Below are positions 61,363 to 64,000 of a stretch of 64,000 bases of DNA, piece after piece. The notes under the pieces are model-generated. The model saw only the letters and a program-made list of their open reading frames with translations. It made no database searches and was not told the DNA's origin. Positions within the stretch are counted from its first letter, which is position 1, and each line of letters begins with the position of its first letter. A program made the position numbers and the translations under genes. The stretch is from Candidatus Melainabacteria bacterium (GTDB lineage Bacteria; Cyanobacteriota; Vampirovibrionia; Gastranaerophilales; Gastranaerophilaceae), in assembly GCA_003258735.1 (NCBI GenBank), contig QHME01000002.1:62001-126000 (forward strand). The letters are read 5' to 3'.

Positions 61363-62826
61363 ATGATTAATATTCAAAATAAAGATTTTTTGCTTAATTC
61401 GATTTTAGAATACTGCGATGATTTAATTACAATTAAAGATGTAAATTTAAAATATATTGCATGTAACAAAGCATTTTTAAAACATATCGGAGCAGAAAAA
61501 GACTCGGAAATTGTCGGAAAATCAGTTTATGAAGTTTTTAGCCCTATAAATGCAGAAATTTTAACTAATAAAATTTTAGATGTAATAAATTCAGGTAACA
61601 CCAAAACTTATGTATTTAAAATAGATTTACAAGGTAAACCCAGAATTGTTAAACAAATTTCCTCTCCAATTATTAAAGACGGCAAAGTACAATGGGTGCT
61701 GTCAATTTCTTCTGATGTCACACAGGAAGAAAATTTAAAATTAAAATTGGTCGAAAAAATTAGTCAACTGAATACAATTTTGGAATATTTACCAATAAAC
61801 CTTTATATGAAAAATGCTAAAGGAGAATATCTTTTAGGTACAAAATATGCCAAAAATTTTGTAGAAAACGGTGTTGATGTTTATTCTGGGATAAATTTTG
61901 ATATTGAAGAATCTAAAGAACAAACTTTGAGCGAAGATTCTTATGTTTTAACAAATAAAAAACCTTTATGCGGAGAAAAAACTACAAAAGATTCTAATGG
62001 AAAAACTCATTGGTATAAATTTCATAAAGTTCCAATCTTATTGAGTAATAATGACGTTTCAGGACTAATTACAATTATCAAAAACATTGATAATGAAAAA
62101 ATTTTAGAAAACCGCAAAAGCCTTTTCTTAGCTACTCTTAGCCACGACTTAAAAAATCCGTTATTGGCTCAAATCAGCTCACTCGATTTGTTTAGCAAAG
62201 GTACATTTGGAGAATTAAATGAAACTCAAAAAGAAATAATTGATTTAGTCTTGGAATCTTCACAATATATGCGCGACATGCTTTATTCATTGTTAAAAGC
62301 CTTCAAAGATAATCATGGTTCTATCAAGTTTGAAAGACAATATTTTGATGTTTATAAATTAATTTCAAAAATTATTAAAGAAATGAACGATTTGGCAGTA
62401 GAAAACAATATCAAAATCAATTTTGAATCAACTATCTCTGATAATAATAAAATGATTTATGCGGATGAAATTCAACTAAGACGTGTTGTTGGCAATATTT
62501 TGAATAACGCAATCAGCTATGGCTACAAAAATACTGAAATCAATGTAAAAATGTGGACACAGGGTCCAAATTTGAAAATATCTTTTGAAAATACCAGTGA
62601 TATTATCCCTGATGATTTGAAAAATATTATCTTTGATAAATATGTGTGTGGTAAAAATGTCACAAGTGGCTTAGGTATTGGTTTAGGTTTGTATTTTTGT
62701 AAAAAAGTTTTGGAAGCTCACGAAGGAAATATTCACCTTGAAACCAACGGCAATCATAATAAATTTGTAATTAATTTGCCAATGCTTGATGAAAACACCG
62801 TTACCATCAACGAAATTGTGTTATAA
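61363..62826 (+). CDS. Cytoplasmic PAS histidine kinase
   Basis: Two PAS-like domains (about 10-120 and 135-243), then HisKA with LFLATLSHDLKNPLLAQISS (phospho-His261) and a HATPase_c domain. The N-box NILNNA is intact, unlike the kinase at 2027. The G1 box is unusual (FENTSDIIPDD in place of DxGxG), and the G2 loop GLGIGLGLYFCKK is intact. No membrane helix, so it senses a cytoplasmic cue through PAS. No response regulator is adjacent. It follows the MacB permease gene by 108 bases. Confidence 0.85.
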   Translation: MINIQNKDFLLNSILEYCDDLITIKDVNLKYIACNKAFLKHIGAEKDSEIVGKSVYEVFSPINAEILTNKILDVINSGNTKTYVFKIDLQGKPRIVKQISSPIIKDGKVQWVLSISSDVTQEENLKLKLVEKISQLNTILEYLPINLYMKNAKGEYLLGTKYAKNFVENGVDVYSGINFDIEESKEQTLSEDSYVLTNKKPLCGEKTTKDSNGKTHWYKFHKVPILLSNNDVSGLITIIKNIDNEKILENRKSLFLATLSHDLKNPLLAQISSLDLFSKGTFGELNETQKEIIDLVLESSQYMRDMLYSLLKAFKDNHGSIKFERQYFDVYKLISKIIKEMNDLAVENNIKINFESTISDNNKMIYADEIQLRRVVGNILNNAISYGYKNTEINVKMWTQGPNLKISFENTSDIIPDDLKNIIFDKYVCGKNVTSGLGIGLGLYFCKKVLEAHEGNIHLETNGNHNKFVINLPMLDENTVTINEIVL

Positions 62827-63032
62827 CTCGTCCTGTTCTGCCTAACAGTAGTTTTTGTGGTAAAAATGTATTTAATTGATATTAAAAATGGTAAAGACAG
62901 AATCTCAGCTAAAAATATTAAAACTGAATGATTAAGGATTGTGAACTTTCTAACATAAAAAATTTTACCACTAGCAAAAAAGTTTTTTCTCATGTATTAT
63001 ATTGTTCATACTCAATAAAATATGGAAAGAAC

Positions 63033-63893
63033 ATGCAATTGTTAATTGGAAAAGAATTAAACTCGAATGACAAAATCTATAAACCGGATTTTAATTCAAA
63101 GTCAGGCAGAGAATTATTAGCGTTTTATCTACAAACTAAATTCAGACAAATATTTTTGTTCGACAAAAAGCAAGAATTACCAATCATCAACAGTATCAAC
63201 CCCCATTTTATAGATAACTTTTCGCGCAGATTGATAAACAAACCCGCAAAACGCCTTTTAATTGGGGTCACAGGCGAATCGGCATCAGGGAAATCAACGA
63301 TTTGTCACGAGATTAAAAACGTTATTGAACAATTGGCAATGCCTGTTACTGTATTGAGTACCGACAACTATTTTAACGATATTTCTGCTTTAATCAACAA
63401 ATACGGCTCTTTTGATAATTTACGTGATAACGGCTACGATGTAGATGCTCCAACAAGTTTCCAACTAGACACTTTGCGCTCTGACTTGGAAGATTTGTCT
63501 GATGGCTTAGATATCAAAGCTCCAATGTATTTACCAAACGGAACAGGTGTATCAATGCCTAAAGCTATTGATATTCCGGCTCAAAAGATTATTGTTGTCG
63601 AAGGTATTGCAACAATGTACGAATCAGTAAAAGATGTTTTTGACATCAAAATTTATGTGGAAACTGAAAACGAATTGAGAAAAAACAGATTTATGACTCG
63701 TGCAGTTGAAGAACGTAATCAAAGTACGGATAATGCTGAAAAACATTGGAATTATATTGCACAAGCCGGAGAAAAATATGTTAAACCTTTCCGTAAGGAA
63801 GCTGATTTGGTAATCAACGGAAATTCTGATTTAAAATATTTTGCACACATGCTTGAATACATTTACGATATTACAAATAATTTCCAACAATAG
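63033..63893 (+). CDS. udk: Uridine kinase-like P-loop protein
   Basis: A 286-residue protein with a 90-residue N-terminal region of unknown type, then a uridine kinase/phosphoribulokinase-like domain: LIGVTGESASGKSTICHEI (P-loop), VLSTDNYFNDIS (base/acid region), APTSFQLDTL and IIVVEGIATMYESVKDVFD, RFMTRAVEERNQST (lid). This order fits Udk. The start at 63033 (GGAAAGAAC before it) is preferred to 62928. The long N-terminus sets it apart from the ~210-residue standard enzyme, so a different small-molecule substrate is possible. Confidence 0.8.
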   Translation: MQLLIGKELNSNDKIYKPDFNSKSGRELLAFYLQTKFRQIFLFDKKQELPIINSINPHFIDNFSRRLINKPAKRLLIGVTGESASGKSTICHEIKNVIEQLAMPVTVLSTDNYFNDISALINKYGSFDNLRDNGYDVDAPTSFQLDTLRSDLEDLSDGLDIKAPMYLPNGTGVSMPKAIDIPAQKIIVVEGIATMYESVKDVFDIKIYVETENELRKNRFMTRAVEERNQSTDNAEKHWNYIAQAGEKYVKPFRKEADLVINGNSDLKYFAHMLEYIYDITNNFQQ

Positions 63894-63944
63894 GCTATTT
63901 GGCAATTGGATTGCTAAATTATTAAAATGAAAAAGATTCTGAAT

Positions 63945-64000
63945 CTACGCAGTCGCATAAAACGTGACCCCAGTTCGTTTCGCACTCTGCTCCTGCTGTT
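63945..64000. repeat. Second copy of the 56-bp repeat (runs off window)
   Basis: Matches 34557-34612 with four substitutions in 56 bases. It is cut by the window end, so the true repeat is longer. Confidence 0.85.

Noticed and set aside
1..64000. CRISPR array, transposase, phage genes, rRNA or tRNA
   Set aside because: No regular direct repeats with spacers, no transposase or phage motifs, and no cloverleaf with CCA-type end or anticodon arm could be found by eye.

Overview
The window looks like chromosome of a low-GC, Gram-negative-type, fermentative anaerobe. The best fit is a gut Gastranaerophilales / Vampirovibrionia ('Melainabacteria', the non-photosynthetic sister group of Cyanobacteria). 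This assignment is inference. It rests on lipid A genes (lpxD-lpxC-fabZ) and a heptose-P adenylyltransferase, a complete minC-minD-minE set, a cyanobacterial-style L34, anaerobic enzymes (HydE, rubrerythrin, ADP-forming acyl-CoA synthetase), a prepilin with a GFTLAEVLITLGIIGVVAAM start, and several small proteins with a shared Asn-rich, NF(K/N)G or NFGMA-like N-terminus. No phage, insertion sequence, CRISPR array, rRNA or tRNA was found.

Layout. 1-3.7 kb: 5' end of mutS, an unknown anchored protein, a UgpC/MsmX-type ABC ATPase preceded by a histidine kinase that has lost its phospho-acceptor His, and a small lineage-type protein. 3.9-14.2 kb (minus strand): lpxD-lpxC-fabZ, GIY-YIG nuclease, rfaE2-like gene, two small unknowns, asd, a 1499-residue AsmA/TamB-like protein, rubrerythrin. 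14.3-25.8 kb: spmA-spmB, zinc-ribbon protein, alr-lpd, two tandem 10-TM heavy-metal-exporter-like genes, a TPR/glycosyltransferase-like protein, ADP-forming acyl-CoA synthetase, a radical SAM gene. 26-34.5 kb: a 715-residue unknown protein behind a sigma-28-like promoter, two zinc dehydrogenases, a bioB 3' remnant, hydE, a TrmB-type regulator, a pilin-like gene with a perfect consensus sigma-70 promoter, an XRE regulator. 34.7-51.1 kb: minCDE, a transglycosylase-like protein, a Nudix-type regulator, secG, an SDR, paired paralogous small proteins, ricT-gpsA-murQ, ribH, a CcdA-thioredoxin pair, rpmH-rnpA, proC, fusA. 51.1-64 kb: a repeat-rich gap with a candidate small RNA, a filamentous adhesin, a TolC-MacA-DUF3137-MacB operon, a PAS histidine kinase and a uridine-kinase-like gene.

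How it fits together. Much of the content is envelope work: lipid A, peptidoglycan precursors and recycling (alr, murQ), septum placement, an AsmA-type protein that may carry lipid between membranes, a tripartite exporter, an adhesin and a pilin. Central metabolism points to fermentation with acetate and ATP formation, NAD(P)-linked alcohol/polyol oxidation and hydrogen metabolism.

The least expected items are: (i) two copies of the same promoter-like motif, TAAAGTTC-N12-GTCGATAT, one before the 715-residue protein and one driving a short C/U-rich transcript with its own terminator; (ii) the degenerate histidine kinase next to the sugar-type ABC ATPase; (iii) long acidic extensions in both MinC and MinE; (iv) a DUF3137 membrane protein inside the efflux operon; (v) a recurring N-terminal motif on otherwise unrelated small proteins. 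Gaps between genes carry a mosaic family of short dispersed repeats.
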